A DNA stretch of 64,000 bases from Salinisphaera sp. LB1 (GCF_003177035.1 NZ_CP029488.1:1674001-1738000); one strand, 5' to 3'. Shown: positions 43,886 through 53,589, counted from the stretch's first letter. Made by a program: numbers and translations. Notes: generated by a model not told the origin, from the sequence alone.

Positions 43886-44488
43886 ATGGAGACTACTATG
43901 GTCCTCTACTACTATCCGGGAGCTTGCAGCCTCGCCGATCACATCGCGCTGATCGAAGCAGGTCTTCCCTACACGCTCATTGGCATCACCCATGAGAAAA
44001 AAACCGAAGATCGTCGTGACTTCCTGTCGATCAATCCCAAGGGCTACGTCCCGGCGCTCGAACTCGACGATGGAGAAGTGCTCACGGAGAATCCGGTTAT
44101 CCTTAACTACATTGCCGAAAAGAGCGGCAAGCTTCTTCCCGAAAAAGGCATCGCAAGATGGCGCTCCTTGGAAGCACTTGCCTTCATGGCGTCTGAAATT
44201 CATGGAAACTACGCGCCATTCTTCATGGATTTTCCAGAGATGGAGAAGGAACGGGCTCGAAAAAAGCTCGCAAAAGCCTTTTCTCTCCTAGATGACCAGA
44301 TGGGCGACAAAAAGCATCTTGTGGGCGAGAATCTCACGATCGCCGACTGCTACCTTTTCTGGGTTCTGATGGCGTCTGCCAGAAGCGGCCTTGAACTGAC
44401 GGAGCGCCTTCAAAGCTACTACGACCGGATGAAGCTGCGACCGTCCGTAGCCCGTGCGTTTTCTGAGGAAAACCTGCCGTCAGGCTGA
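43886..44488 (+). CDS. Glutathione S-transferase
   Basis: 200 residues from ATG 43886, behind GGGGAGG; ATG 43898 would give the classical MVLYYYPGACSLADHIAL start. The N-terminal thioredoxin-like domain has the beta-class Cys (GACSLADH) and NPKGYVPALELDDGEVLTENPVIL with the cis-Pro and ENP glutathione site. The C-terminal helical domain has HLVGENLTIADCYLFW. It conjugates or reduces electrophiles with glutathione in the cytoplasm. An HxlR gene is divergent. Confidence 0.9.
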   Translation: METTMVLYYYPGACSLADHIALIEAGLPYTLIGITHEKKTEDRRDFLSINPKGYVPALELDDGEVLTENPVILNYIAEKSGKLLPEKGIARWRSLEALAFMASEIHGNYAPFFMDFPEMEKERARKKLAKAFSLLDDQMGDKKHLVGENLTIADCYLFWVLMASARSGLELTERLQSYYDRMKLRPSVARAFSEENLPSG

Positions 44489-44673
44489 TTGATCCCCGGC
44501 GGCGGGATGTAACCGTCATGGGCAACAACGATCCGAGCGTCCCGCTGGGTTCTACCCCGCTCTCTACTCTACCCACGTCTCACGCGAAATGGAGGAGATA
44601 ACGCACCGCAGCCGATACCGCGCTAAACAGCCTTAACTTAGCGCCATTCTGGTCTGTCCCCAATGCTGAGAGA

Positions 44674-45672
44674 CTATTCTTCAGGCGCCTTCGCCGGCGC
44701 CGGCGCCCGGCTAGTATTGCCTCCACCGCGGCTCGCGCCCGTTTCCGGCCGGGTCGAACCCAGAATGCCCCCGATCCAGCCACGCAACCATTCCGATCCG
44801 GGGTCGTTGTCGGTCTGGGCAGTCCAGACGAGAGAGACGTCGGGCACGTCGAAGGTCATCGGTACCGGCACCACCCGGAGGCCGAAGGCAGAGCCGTAGC
44901 GCATCGCCATCCGCGTGGGCAGTGTGGCGATCAGAGGCGCACAGGCGATCATGCCGAGCACGCCGAGGAACTCGGATGAGGTGGCGGCCACGTTGAGCCG
45001 CCCACCAACGCGATCCAAAGCGGACTCGAGACAGCCGTGCAGGCTGTCACTGAGGCTGACCAACGCGTGTGGATGGGTCAGATAGTCTTGCAGCGAGATG
45101 GCGTCGCCGAGGCCAACCCGATCCGGATGGAATACGCAGCTCAGAGATTGTTCGTAAAGCGGCTGCTGCCGATAGCGCTTCGCCTGGCTGTCGAAACAGC
45201 CGACGGCAACATCCAGCACGCGATCGTCGAGCATCCGGTAGGCTTCGTCCGGCTTCACCGGGCGCCCGTGCAGCCGTACGCCCGGTGCGCGCTCGCGCAA
45301 TACAGTGGCAAGCTCGGGCATGAGCAGCAGTTCGACCTCGCTGGAAAACCCCAGCCGAAACAGGCGTTCATCAGTCGCTGGATCGAAGCTGGCGGTGGTG
45401 TGGATGATGTCCTGCATCATGCGCAGCGTTTGGCCGATCGGCTCCGCCAGCGCCTGTGCCCGAGCCGTTGGCTGCATCTGCGTGCCGACGCGTACGAACA
45501 GCTTGTCGTCCAGCATCGTGCGCAGCACGGACAAACTATGGCTCATGGCCGGCTGGCGGATCTTCAGCCGCTCGGCGGCACGGGTCACGCTGCGCTCATG
45601 CATCATCGCGTCGAATGCGATGAGCAGATTGAGGTCGAAACTCCGCAGATCGAAATGGTCGATGGACTGCAT
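44674..45672 (-). CDS. LysR-family regulator
   Basis: 332 residues. The HTH is FDLNLLIAFDAMMHERSVTRAAERLKIRQPAMSHSLSVLR near residue 12. The effector domain (90-300) is NodD/NahR-like in its start DLRSFDLNLL. A low-complexity Ala/Pro tail (SRAPAPAKAPEE) ends it. It is divergent from the MBL-fold/hydrolase pair and probably activates it. The gap 44489-44673 contains only a REP-like word (TCTGGTCTGTCCCC). Confidence 0.9.
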   Translation of the reverse strand: MQSIDHFDLRSFDLNLLIAFDAMMHERSVTRAAERLKIRQPAMSHSLSVLRTMLDDKLFVRVGTQMQPTARAQALAEPIGQTLRMMQDIIHTTASFDPATDERLFRLGFSSEVELLLMPELATVLRERAPGVRLHGRPVKPDEAYRMLDDRVLDVAVGCFDSQAKRYRQQPLYEQSLSCVFHPDRVGLGDAISLQDYLTHPHALVSLSDSLHGCLESALDRVGGRLNVAATSSEFLGVLGMIACAPLIATLPTRMAMRYGSAFGLRVVPVPMTFDVPDVSLVWTAQTDNDPGSEWLRGWIGGILGSTRPETGASRGGGNTSRAPAPAKAPEE

Positions 45673-45746
45673 TCTTCAAATCGATTTGTTTGATCGAGAT
45701 ATAGCAATACGTTCGCTCGGCACATTCGTCAATTGTGGAGTACGTA

Positions 45747-46691
45747 ATGCCCGCGAACCCGACCTATCGCATCGGCAATGCCGAGATCACCCGTGTTCCC
45801 GAGATCGCGTTCGAAGACGCCGATATCGCCACCCTTTTTCCCGATAGCGCGCCGGACAGCCTTGCTCCGGATGCCAAACGCTGGGGACCACGCCATTTCG
45901 ATGCCCGCACCGGCAAGCTGCGCCAGAGCGTGCACGCCTGGCTGGTTAAAACGCCGGCGCATACCCTTCTGATCGATACCGGCGCCGGAAACGACAAGGA
46001 GCGGCCGGAGGCGCCGGCGCTTCATCGGCTGGACGAGCCTTTCCTGGCGCGGCTTGAAGCCGCCGGCGCGAGTGCGGCCGACATCGATCACGTGTTGTTC
46101 ACGCATCTGCATTCCGACCACGTCGGCTGGAACACGACCTGGCATGACGGCCGATGGCAGCCCACGTTCACCAACGCCTTGCACGTATTCTCGAAACGTG
46201 AATACGACTACAACGCCGCGCTGGCGGAGGACACGGCTCTGGCCGAGCGCATCCGAAAAAAGGCTGATCTCGGGCCTCGCGCCCGGCTACCTTCGCGAGG
46301 TTTTTTCGGAGACAGCGTACAGCCGGTCGCCGACGCCGGCCTTGCGCATCCGATTGATATCAACGAGACCGCATTCGAAGGCTTTGTCTTTCATCGCGTT
46401 CCTGGCCATAGCATCGACCAGGCCGCCATTTCCTTCACGTCTAACGGCGAAACCGCGTTGTTTTGGGGCGACGTATGTCATCACCCGCTGCAGGTTCGCC
46501 ATACCGGCGTTAATTCCATGTTCTGCGAGTTCCCCGAGGCAGCGGTCGAGGCGCGCCTCTGGGCGCTCGGCTATGCCGCCGATCACGAGGCAACGGTATT
46601 CACCACTCATTTCGGTGGCGGGTCCGTCGGCCATGTCGTCCGCGATGGCGATGGTTTCGACTGGTGCTTCAGCGAGGGGGATGCGGCATGA
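45747..46691 (+). CDS. MBL-fold metallohydrolase
   Basis: 314 residues from ATG 45747 with GGAG upstream. The zinc motif FTHLHSDHVGWN (HxHxDH), a later His in VFHRVPGHSID, and the Asp of LFWGDVCHHP form the binuclear site. The final His is in VFTTHFGG. There is no signal peptide. The group includes lactonases and aryl-ester hydrolases; the substrate is open. It overlaps the next hydrolase gene by ATGA. Confidence 0.88.
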   Translation: MPANPTYRIGNAEITRVPEIAFEDADIATLFPDSAPDSLAPDAKRWGPRHFDARTGKLRQSVHAWLVKTPAHTLLIDTGAGNDKERPEAPALHRLDEPFLARLEAAGASAADIDHVLFTHLHSDHVGWNTTWHDGRWQPTFTNALHVFSKREYDYNAALAEDTALAERIRKKADLGPRARLPSRGFFGDSVQPVADAGLAHPIDINETAFEGFVFHRVPGHSIDQAAISFTSNGETALFWGDVCHHPLQVRHTGVNSMFCEFPEAAVEARLWALGYAADHEATVFTTHFGGGSVGHVVRDGDGFDWCFSEGDAA

Positions 46692-47671
46692 ACGAGCTCT
46701 TCAACAGCGATGATCTACTCCGGGAAGTCGTACGCGTTCCCGGCCCGGGTACCGGCACGACATTGCAGTTACTGCATAGATCCCGGCGCGATGCTGGCAT
46801 CGCGTCGTCGCCTCGCACGATCATGTTGATGCACGGCGCGACGTTTTCCTCCGCCAGCCTGTTCGATGTTCCGCTCGAAGGCCAATCCTTCATGGACGTG
46901 TTGGCACGCGCCGGTTTCGATGTTTGGGCGGTGGATGTGCGCGGCTATGGCAGCTCGAGCCGGCCGGCCGCATTCCGCGAAGCCGCCGACGCGAATCCCC
47001 CGCAGACGCCGGCCATTGTGGCCGAGCAAGATCTGGCCGCGGCGATCGATGCAGTGTGCGCACGCCAAGCCATCGGCGGCCTCAATCTGCTGGGCATGTC
47101 CTGGGGCGGCTCGGTGGCCGGACGATATGCGAGTCGGCATCCGGAGCGGGTTGAGAAGCTCGTGCTGGTCGCCCCGCTCTGGCTTTCCGAGCAGCCGCTG
47201 CGTATCGATCAAGGCGGCCCGCTGCTTGCCTGGCGCGACGTCTCGCTGCACGGGGCACGCGATGCCTGGCTGGCCGATGCGCCCAAGGCCGCACGCCACG
47301 ATCTACTGCCCGACGACGGATTCGAGCAGTGGCTCGAGGTGACGCGTGCCAGCGATACCGACGTCAACTCGGCGGCCACCGTTCGCGCACCGGGAGGTGC
47401 GATCGCCGATATTCGAAACCATTGGCACGCCGGAAAACCCCTCTACGATCCGGGCGACATCACGAGCCCGACCCTGATCGTGCATGCGGAATGGGATCGC
47501 GACGTGCGTATCGACATGATGCAGAATCTGTTCAGCCAGCTGGAGCACGCACGTTATCGCCGCTGGCTAGAAATCGGCGGCGGCACGCATCGTATTCTAC
47601 TCGAACGGCAACGCGAGCAGGCGTTTGACGCGATCACCGGCTTTCTAGCCGAAGAGCGGAACACTCAATGA
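46688..47671 (+). CDS. Alpha/beta hydrolase
   Basis: 327 residues from ATG 46688, overlapping the MBL gene stop. The oxyanion segment LMHGATFSSASL, the nucleophile GMSWGGSVAG (Ser), the acid in LIVHAEWDRDV and the His in GGGTHRIL make a normal triad. Coupling with the MBL-fold enzyme suggests successive hydrolysis of one compound, such as a lactone or ester. Confidence 0.85.
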   Translation: MNELFNSDDLLREVVRVPGPGTGTTLQLLHRSRRDAGIASSPRTIMLMHGATFSSASLFDVPLEGQSFMDVLARAGFDVWAVDVRGYGSSSRPAAFREAADANPPQTPAIVAEQDLAAAIDAVCARQAIGGLNLLGMSWGGSVAGRYASRHPERVEKLVLVAPLWLSEQPLRIDQGGPLLAWRDVSLHGARDAWLADAPKAARHDLLPDDGFEQWLEVTRASDTDVNSAATVRAPGGAIADIRNHWHAGKPLYDPGDITSPTLIVHAEWDRDVRIDMMQNLFSQLEHARYRRWLEIGGGTHRILLERQREQAFDAITGFLAEERNTQ

Positions 47672-47708
47672 CCGCGCTGGGCCGCTCGTGACGTCGCTAC
47701 TTGCTTCG

Positions 47709-48427
47709 GTGGCGCGAGCGGCTCGTCGTCCTCAAACAATAGACGTCCGCGCGTCCTGCTTCCCAGCATACCGGTCCACATCATCCAGCGGGGCAACAAC
47801 CGTCAAGCCTGTTTTTTCGCTGACGACGATTACCGCTTCTATCTGGAATGGCTGCAAGACTATGCAGCCATTGAGCGCGTGGCCATACATGCCTACGTGT
47901 TGATGACGAACCACGTGCACCTGCTTTTGAGTGCGCAGACGGCCGCCGGCGCCGGTCGGCTCATGAAACGACTCGGCCAGCGCTATGTTCAATATGTGAA
48001 CCGCACCTATCGACGCAGCGGCACGCTCTGGGAGGGACGGTTCCGCTCTTGCCTGGCACAGGGAGAGCACTACGTGATGGGATGCTACCGCTATATCGAA
48101 CTCAACCCCGTCCGAGCTGAGATGGTCGAGCACCCGGCCGAATACCGGTGGTCCAGTTACCGTGTGAACGGGCAGGGCGAACAAAGCCGCCTGATCACCT
48201 CGCACGCCCTCTATGACGCCTTGGGCGACAGCCCGGGCGCTCGCCAGGCCGCGTATCGCGAACTATTCCGATACAAACTGGACCCCGGTTTAGTGGATGA
48301 AATCCGCAAGGCGACCAACGGCAACTATGTTCTCGGCACCGAGCGATTCGAGCAGCAAGTCGCGGCGATGCTGGGACGACGCGTGAGCCGCGGGGCGCCG
48401 GGTAGGCCGAGGAAAGAAAAGAAGTAG
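47709..48427 (+). pseudogene. REP-associated tyrosine transposase (RAYT), N-terminal frameshift
   Basis: From 47744 one open frame of 228 codons encodes a full Y1/IS200-like RAYT: IPVHIIQRGNNRQACFFADD, HAYVLMTNHVHLLL (HxH metal pair), ARRYRQ-like RYVQYVNRTYRRSGTLWEGRF and CYRYIELNPVRAEMV with the catalytic Tyr. The expected start VARAARR is at GTG 47709 but in another phase, separated by a few extra bases, so no normal start serves the frame. A GTG at 47879 would lose the first third. A REP-like unit follows. Such proteins move and copy REP hairpins. Confidence 0.8.
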
Positions 48428-48431
48428 GATA

Positions 48432-48466
48432 GAGTGGCGGGAACCGTGGTCTGTCGCCGAATTCCT
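48432..48466 (+). repeat. REP-like unit behind the RAYT gene
   Basis: AGTGGCGGGAACCGTGGTCT begins five bases after the RAYT stop and matches the units at 42.86-43.05 kb, as expected for a RAYT and its cognate REP. Confidence 0.78.
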
Positions 48467-48561
48467 CTTTGGATTGCATTGCAATCCATGATGCCCTTTG
48501 AGTTGGCGAAGATTAGCTCCAAGGATTCATTTTGCCACAGATGGTTACGATGCAATCCATA

Positions 48562-49239
48562 TCAGGGACTCGGGCGTGACGTTTCATCCGAGGCGTGGGT
48601 GCCGACATCGCAGGCCGCAATCAATCGTGGCGTGATGAGTAACTGCCAGGTAATCATGCAGACAATCGCCAGTTTTTCGAGCGCCCCGTGAACAGCGGGT
48701 AGCCAGGGATCCAGCGCCAGCGCCATGAAGCAGCCGAGAATGAGCGCGCTCACGAGCCCGCGAGCGTGGTTCAAGATTCTGTCGTGCCACAGCGCGCGCG
48801 TGAGTGTCGACATACCGAGCAGGCCGAATACGAAGGCGAAGATGGCGCTGAACACATGCACGGTATGCACCAACTGGGGTACCGATGGCGACTTGAGCAG
48901 TGGTGGTCCTGCCGAGAAGGCGGTCACGAAAATACATAGCGCGCAGAAGTGGAACAGCCCGGCGGCCAGCGTGGCCCGTCGGCGCGGGATCAGGGCCTTA
49001 ATAGACAGGCCGAAAAGGATCACGGCCACTGCGAACATGGCGAAAACGAGATGCAGCCAGAGCGCGAACGGACCGGCCAGATAGGCGCTGACGGGCGTGG
49101 CCAGTGGCCGGTTCGGCTGGCGGACCTGCGCCACGGCGCAGACGACGACGAATACGAGTGAACCTGCGCGCGAGAACTGCTGAAGGCGAATCAGGCCTAC
49201 CGGCGTCGCGGTAAATGTAGGCGTCTCGCGATCAGGCAT
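48562..49239 (-). CDS. DUF998-like membrane protein
   Basis: 225 residues from ATG 49239 (the open frame runs further upstream without support). Six hydrophobic helices include LVFVVVCAVAQV, LWLHLVFAMFAVAVILFG, LFHFCALCIFVTAFSAG and IFAFVFGLLGM. The overall pattern fits DUF998. No transport or enzyme motif is visible. It is isolated between the RAYT and an MFS gene. Confidence 0.7.
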   Translation of the reverse strand: MPDRETPTFTATPVGLIRLQQFSRAGSLVFVVVCAVAQVRQPNRPLATPVSAYLAGPFALWLHLVFAMFAVAVILFGLSIKALIPRRRATLAAGLFHFCALCIFVTAFSAGPPLLKSPSVPQLVHTVHVFSAIFAFVFGLLGMSTLTRALWHDRILNHARGLVSALILGCFMALALDPWLPAVHGALEKLAIVCMITWQLLITPRLIAACDVGTHASDETSRPSP

Positions 49240-49477
49240 CGCATCTTCCGTTACATGACATGGCGGCGAATCGACCCGGCCGGAGCCGTTCCACAAACCA
49301 AGCACGAGCGTTAACGGCACGGTATTAAAAGCGCAGCGCAACTGCTGCGCCGGACATTCAAGATCCGTCTCAATATAACGCGCCATATCCGACAAATATA
49401 TTCCGTAATACTGCTTATTGCAGCGTTTCGCAGCCGCTTGATAGCTTGAAAAAAATCGGTCGCCATGGGGCATAAGC

Positions 49478-50848
49478 ATGAATACGTCGGCACAAGTGGA
49501 AGCCGCCGGAGGGCAGAACGATGACACGCTGAGTAAAACGCAAATCCGCCGCGCGGTGGGTGCTGCGGCCATCGGTAATGCCATGGAGTGGTTCGACTTT
49601 GGCGTCTATGGTTACTTGGCGACAACGGTCGGCCAGTTGTTTTTTCCTTCCAAGGCAGGCCATGGCGGTCATTCCCTCCTGGCTGCTTTCGGCGTGTTTG
49701 CGATCGCATTCCTCGCCCGGCCGTTCGGCAGTCTTTTCTTCGGGCCGTTAGGCGACAAGATCGGGCGTAGTCGCGTGCTGATCATAACCATTACCATGAT
49801 GGCGGCAGGCACGACGGGCGTGGGGGTCTTACCGACTTATCAGACAATCGGGATCTGGGCCCCCATTTTGTTAATCATTACCCGTTTGGTGCAGGGCTTC
49901 TCGACCGGTGGCGAGTATGGCGGAGCGGCGACCTTCATGGTGGAGTCCTCGCCTGACGAAAGCCGCGGTTTTTTTACCAGTTTCCTGGAATTCGGCACGC
50001 TGAGTGGTTATTCGGTGGGTGCCGGCCTGGTCACCATCATGACGGTGCTGCTGCCCGACCAAGCGATGCACAACTGGGGTTGGCGCATCCCGTTTCTGTG
50101 TGCGGCGCCGCTTGGGCTGTTCGGCTTGTTTCTGCGGCTCCGGCTGGAAGATAGCGCGGCATTCACTCAGCTATCGAGTAAAGGCGAGCAGTCCCGCGCC
50201 CCCTTGCGTGAGCTGATCACCGAGCACTGGCAACGCATGCTTCGGTGCGTTGGTCTGGTGATATTGCTGAATATAGCCTATTACATCGTGCTCACGTACC
50301 TGCCGAGCTATTTTGAGAAACATCTGCATTTCTCGACCGCAGAGTCGCTCGAGATGCTTATCGCCGTATATATCGGGATGATGATCGTCATCGGATTTGT
50401 CGGGCGTATTTCTGATCGTATCGGGCGGAAACCCATCATCATCACGTCCGGAATCGGGTTTATTCTGTTGTCGTATCCCGTATTCTGGCTGTTTTCGACG
50501 GGTAACATGGTATATACCTTCGTGGGTTTGGGTGTTCTTGCTTTTCTCACGGTATTGCTGTCGGGCACCATGCCGTCGACGCTCCCCTCGATCTTCCCGA
50601 CCCGTATCCGCAACGGTGGGTTTGCCATTTCCTATAACTTCTCCACATCGGCATTTGGCGGTACGGCGCCGTATGTCGTGACCGCATTAATGGGGGCTAC
50701 CGGCAACCAATATATGCCTGCGTTTTATCTGATGCTTGCGGGAGCGATCGGTGTTGCGACGGTGTTGACGATCCGCGAAACGGCGGGGGTGCCTCTGGCC
50801 GGTTCGTCGGCTTTGCATGCGAGGCCGGCGGCGGCCCAGAGCGGCTAG
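49478..50848 (+). CDS. MFS transporter, metabolite:H+ symporter (ProP-like)
   Basis: 456 residues with 12 membrane helices. The start GNAMEWFDFGVYGYLATTVG and the loop GPLGDKIGRSRVLIITI are MHS-family signatures, with RLVQGFSTGGEYGGAATFM and a second loop GRISDRIGRKPII. Members carry proline/betaine, citrate or other organic acids with protons. The ProP C-terminal coiled coil is absent. No regulator lies beside it. Confidence 0.9.
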   Translation: MNTSAQVEAAGGQNDDTLSKTQIRRAVGAAAIGNAMEWFDFGVYGYLATTVGQLFFPSKAGHGGHSLLAAFGVFAIAFLARPFGSLFFGPLGDKIGRSRVLIITITMMAAGTTGVGVLPTYQTIGIWAPILLIITRLVQGFSTGGEYGGAATFMVESSPDESRGFFTSFLEFGTLSGYSVGAGLVTIMTVLLPDQAMHNWGWRIPFLCAAPLGLFGLFLRLRLEDSAAFTQLSSKGEQSRAPLRELITEHWQRMLRCVGLVILLNIAYYIVLTYLPSYFEKHLHFSTAESLEMLIAVYIGMMIVIGFVGRISDRIGRKPIIITSGIGFILLSYPVFWLFSTGNMVYTFVGLGVLAFLTVLLSGTMPSTLPSIFPTRIRNGGFAISYNFSTSAFGGTAPYVVTALMGATGNQYMPAFYLMLAGAIGVATVLTIRETAGVPLAGSSALHARPAAAQSG

Positions 50849-50974
50849 TATTCCGTAACGCAAGTTCAAGTTATGGATGTCGAGTGATACTTTTCGCGCG
50901 TGTAATAGGAAAATAAAGGACAGACCAGAATGGCACTTACTTAAGCGCTAACATTCTGAACTATATAATAAAAA

Positions 50975-51585
50975 GGCGAGTCTCAACGCTAAGCTGGTTG
51001 TAACCACACAAACCCTGCTTGGCATCTGGAGACTCGCCATGTCCAAGCGTAGGCCGCTGCTCGGTCGCGTTCAATACCACGCCGCGCATTGCTCGGCAGC
51101 CGACTTCTTCAGCACGTTGACCGCACCGGAGTTGTTTGACTATCTCGAAGCGCACTTACCGGCTCATCGCGCGCGTGTATTCCCGCCGACTGAAACATTG
51201 TCGATGTTTGTGGCGCAGGCAGGCGCTCAGTGCGGATGGCTCCTGTCGATGGGCTGTCGATCAGGCGGCGACGTTCCGACTCTTATCCGGCTTGCCCGGC
51301 TGCAGCACAGCCACGGGAGGTTATTGTCGGGCGCGGGCCCGGTTGCCGACGGCGCTGATCCAGCAGTTGACGCGCATGACCGCCGAGTCGATAGACGCCC
51401 GAACGCCGCAAGACTGGCACCCGACCGGTCGGCGAGTCCGCGTCGTCGACGGCACGACCCTCTCGATGGCCGATACGCCGGCCAATCAGGCGCGTTATCC
51501 ACAGCCGCGCTCACAACAGCCCGGCCTGGGTTTCCCACTGTGTCGCCTGGTCGCCGCATTCAACCTGGCCGATGGCGCGCGGCGT
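50975..51585 (+). pseudogene. IS4-family transposase remnant (frameshifted and truncated)
   Basis: The start at ATG 51039 reads MSKRRPLLGRVQYHA and later LSMFVAQA. A 4-bp duplication (GCAG GCAG near 51215) shifts the frame. The correct sequence resumes as ALSADGSCRWAVDQAA, GLPGCSTATGGYCRARARLP, RRVRVVDGTTLSMADTPANQ (first DDE Asp) and QPGLGFPLCRLVAAFNLADG. The catalytic remainder is missing after about 51575. Upstream, GGCGAGTCTC (50975-50984) and GAGACTCGCC (51029-51038) are inverses and probably include the element end. Confidence 0.85.
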
Positions 51586-51589
51586 GGAA

Positions 51590-51850
51590 GGGCGCGCCGA
51601 TATGAGCGTGGTAGTCGATTAGTCCCGGCGTCACAAATCGACCCTCACGATCGATCTCTACGCCTTCGGTTCGAGGCTGTCTCGACGCGTCGATTGGTAG
51701 GCTGGGCACGCCGACGCTGACAATTTCTTTGATACGATCACGCTCGATAACGATATCGACACACCGCCAAGGGGTGCGCCGGTGCCGTCGATAAGAGTCG
51801 CGCCACGTAAGATTAGTTGTTGATGCGGCCCATCGCCATAATCGCAACGC
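51590..51850 (-). pseudogene. Amidohydrolase N-terminal remnant
   Basis: Read on the minus strand, LILRGATLIDGTGAPLGGV is followed after a 2-bp duplication (TG, near 51760) by DIVIERDRIKEIV and then RFVTPGLIDYHAHIGAP, the first metal motif (HxH). It is cut there by the IS4 remnant, so two-thirds of the enzyme is gone. Confidence 0.8.
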
Positions 51851-51946
51851 TCAGCCGGATCCAGTTCGGTTAGGCCACGGCTCTCAAACCCAGCCAAAAC
51901 TTCTTCGCCTATCTCTATATTTTGTCCTCTCTCCGCTCGATTCGAC

Positions 51947-52879
51947 TTAGCTTCGACCGTCGTGAATCTGGCGCGGACTGTTGGCGCGGCGCACGGTAGC
52001 CCGGCTCCCAACCTGTCCGCTACGGATACTCGCAGCCAGGATGAGTGCGACGCCCACGTATTGGGTAAAACCGAGCGTCTGGCCGAAAAACACCGCCATC
52101 AGCAGCATCGCTGTCAGAGGTTCGATGGTCGTGATTACCGCTACGGCAGAGGAGCGAACGGTTCTTAATCCGCGTGTAAACAAAAAATACGAAAAAAGCG
52201 TGCCGAACAGGCTAATCGCCAGGACCAAAGCCCACGATGAGGCGGCGGAGTACAGCCAGAGTCGGTGTACGCCATGCCAGAAAAACGGCGTGATGAGGAA
52301 TACTAGTGCACTGATGCCGAACGAACTGGCCAGCAGCGTGCTCGAATCGATTCGCCGCAATAGGAGCTGGCCTAGCGTTGGGTATAGGGCGTAGCTCGCG
52401 CCTGACGCGAGTCCCATGCTCAGGCCGAAGGCGCCGATACGTTGCGTGCCTTCGCCGCTGTAAACCACCAGTACAACGCCGAGCAACGCGGCGATTGCCA
52501 GAAGCATCTTCCGCCACTCGAAACTTTCTTTTAGAATCCAAATGCTGAAAAACAGCGCCCATACCGGCGCTGTGTAGAGCAGACAAACGGCATAGGTCAC
52601 GCCGGAAGCCTTGACAGATTGAAAGTACGCGAGGTTGTAAAGCAGCACGCCAAAAACCGATTGAGCGATTGCTATCGGTAGGCAACCAATCAAGCCGCGA
52701 ATATCGATTCGGAGGAATACGAACGAGGCTGCCGCGATGGCCGCAGCCGAGATCACGACCCGAAAAGCGGATATTTCTGCAGGCGAATAGCCCCGCGCGG
52801 CGAGAAGCGACGCAATGACGCCGAGCGTGCCCCAGATTGCCGCAGCGGCAGCGACGTATACTGTGTCGGTATATCTCAT
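51947..52879 (-). CDS. EamA/DMT-family transporter
   Basis: 310 residues from ATG 52879, overlapping the methyltransferase stop by ATGA. Ten hydrophobic helices arise from two EamA repeats (AAAAAIWGTLGVIASLLA, then ASGASYALYPTLGQLLL). AVITTIEPLTAMLLMAVFFGQ is the usual second-repeat end. It probably exports a small metabolite. Coupling to a methyltransferase hints that the exported compound is methylated, which is inference. Confidence 0.88.
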   Translation of the reverse strand: MRYTDTVYVAAAAAIWGTLGVIASLLAARGYSPAEISAFRVVISAAAIAAASFVFLRIDIRGLIGCLPIAIAQSVFGVLLYNLAYFQSVKASGVTYAVCLLYTAPVWALFFSIWILKESFEWRKMLLAIAALLGVVLVVYSGEGTQRIGAFGLSMGLASGASYALYPTLGQLLLRRIDSSTLLASSFGISALVFLITPFFWHGVHRLWLYSAASSWALVLAISLFGTLFSYFLFTRGLRTVRSSAVAVITTIEPLTAMLLMAVFFGQTLGFTQYVGVALILAASIRSGQVGSRATVRRANSPRQIHDGRS

Positions 52880-53589
52880 CGCGGCTTCTTGCAGAGGTAC
52901 AAGCCAAGCTCGCCCTGCAGCCCATGATGACGCGCTCTGAGATGCACCTCGAAATCCTGCCAGACTGCACATTCCGAACTCGTGCTCAAATAGATATTGC
53001 GCTTAGCTAGTACGCATTCTTTGATTTCGACCAAGGAAAAACCTGGCTCGCCGAGCAATGACTCAATCGGATGCACTTCAGTGCATATATGCGTCAGCCA
53101 ACGATTGATCTCCGGTGTATTCACCGACAGGAAACCGCATTCGACGGCTTCGGGACGCCAGATCGAGAAGATAAAGGCGCCGTCACTTCGAAGAACGCGC
53201 CTGATTTCGCGCAGCATGCTGCGCGTATCGTGTGAGTGCACGATGGTGCCCATCATGCAGGTCACCAGATCGAAACACCCGTCTTCGAAGGGAAGAGCCC
53301 GCGCATCTGCGCGCTTGATACGATCGGTGTCGAGGTCGACCTGAGCGAGTAATCGTGCGGCGGCGTTGACCGCATGCTGTGAATGATCGACGCCGTAGGC
53401 ATCAAACCCTAACTTCGACAACGCCCTGACATACCGTCCGGTCGCGGTACCGATATCCAGACTTCGGCCCGCGTCTATCGAATCTGGAAGTTCACGAAAA
53501 GCGCCAAATTCTAGCGCCTTGACGAGATTATCGGACTTGTTACCGCGCTCGTATGCTTCATACCACGGTTCCGGATATCGTATGTCCAT
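52876..53589 (-). CDS. Class I SAM-dependent methyltransferase
   Basis: 237 residues from ATG 53589; TTG 53607 is an alternative. Motif I is LDIGTATGRYVRALSKLGFD, then VDHSQHAVNAAARLL, ADARALPFEDGCFDLVTCMMGTIVH (motifs II/III) and LREIRRVLRSDGAFIFSIW. It is a type-11 fold methyltransferase for small molecules. The substrate is unknown. It overlaps the transporter gene. Confidence 0.87.
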   Translation of the reverse strand: MDIRYPEPWYEAYERGNKSDNLVKALEFGAFRELPDSIDAGRSLDIGTATGRYVRALSKLGFDAYGVDHSQHAVNAAARLLAQVDLDTDRIKRADARALPFEDGCFDLVTCMMGTIVHSHDTRSMLREIRRVLRSDGAFIFSIWRPEAVECGFLSVNTPEINRWLTHICTEVHPIESLLGEPGFSLVEIKECVLAKRNIYLSTSSECAVWQDFEVHLRARHHGLQGELGLYLCKKPR

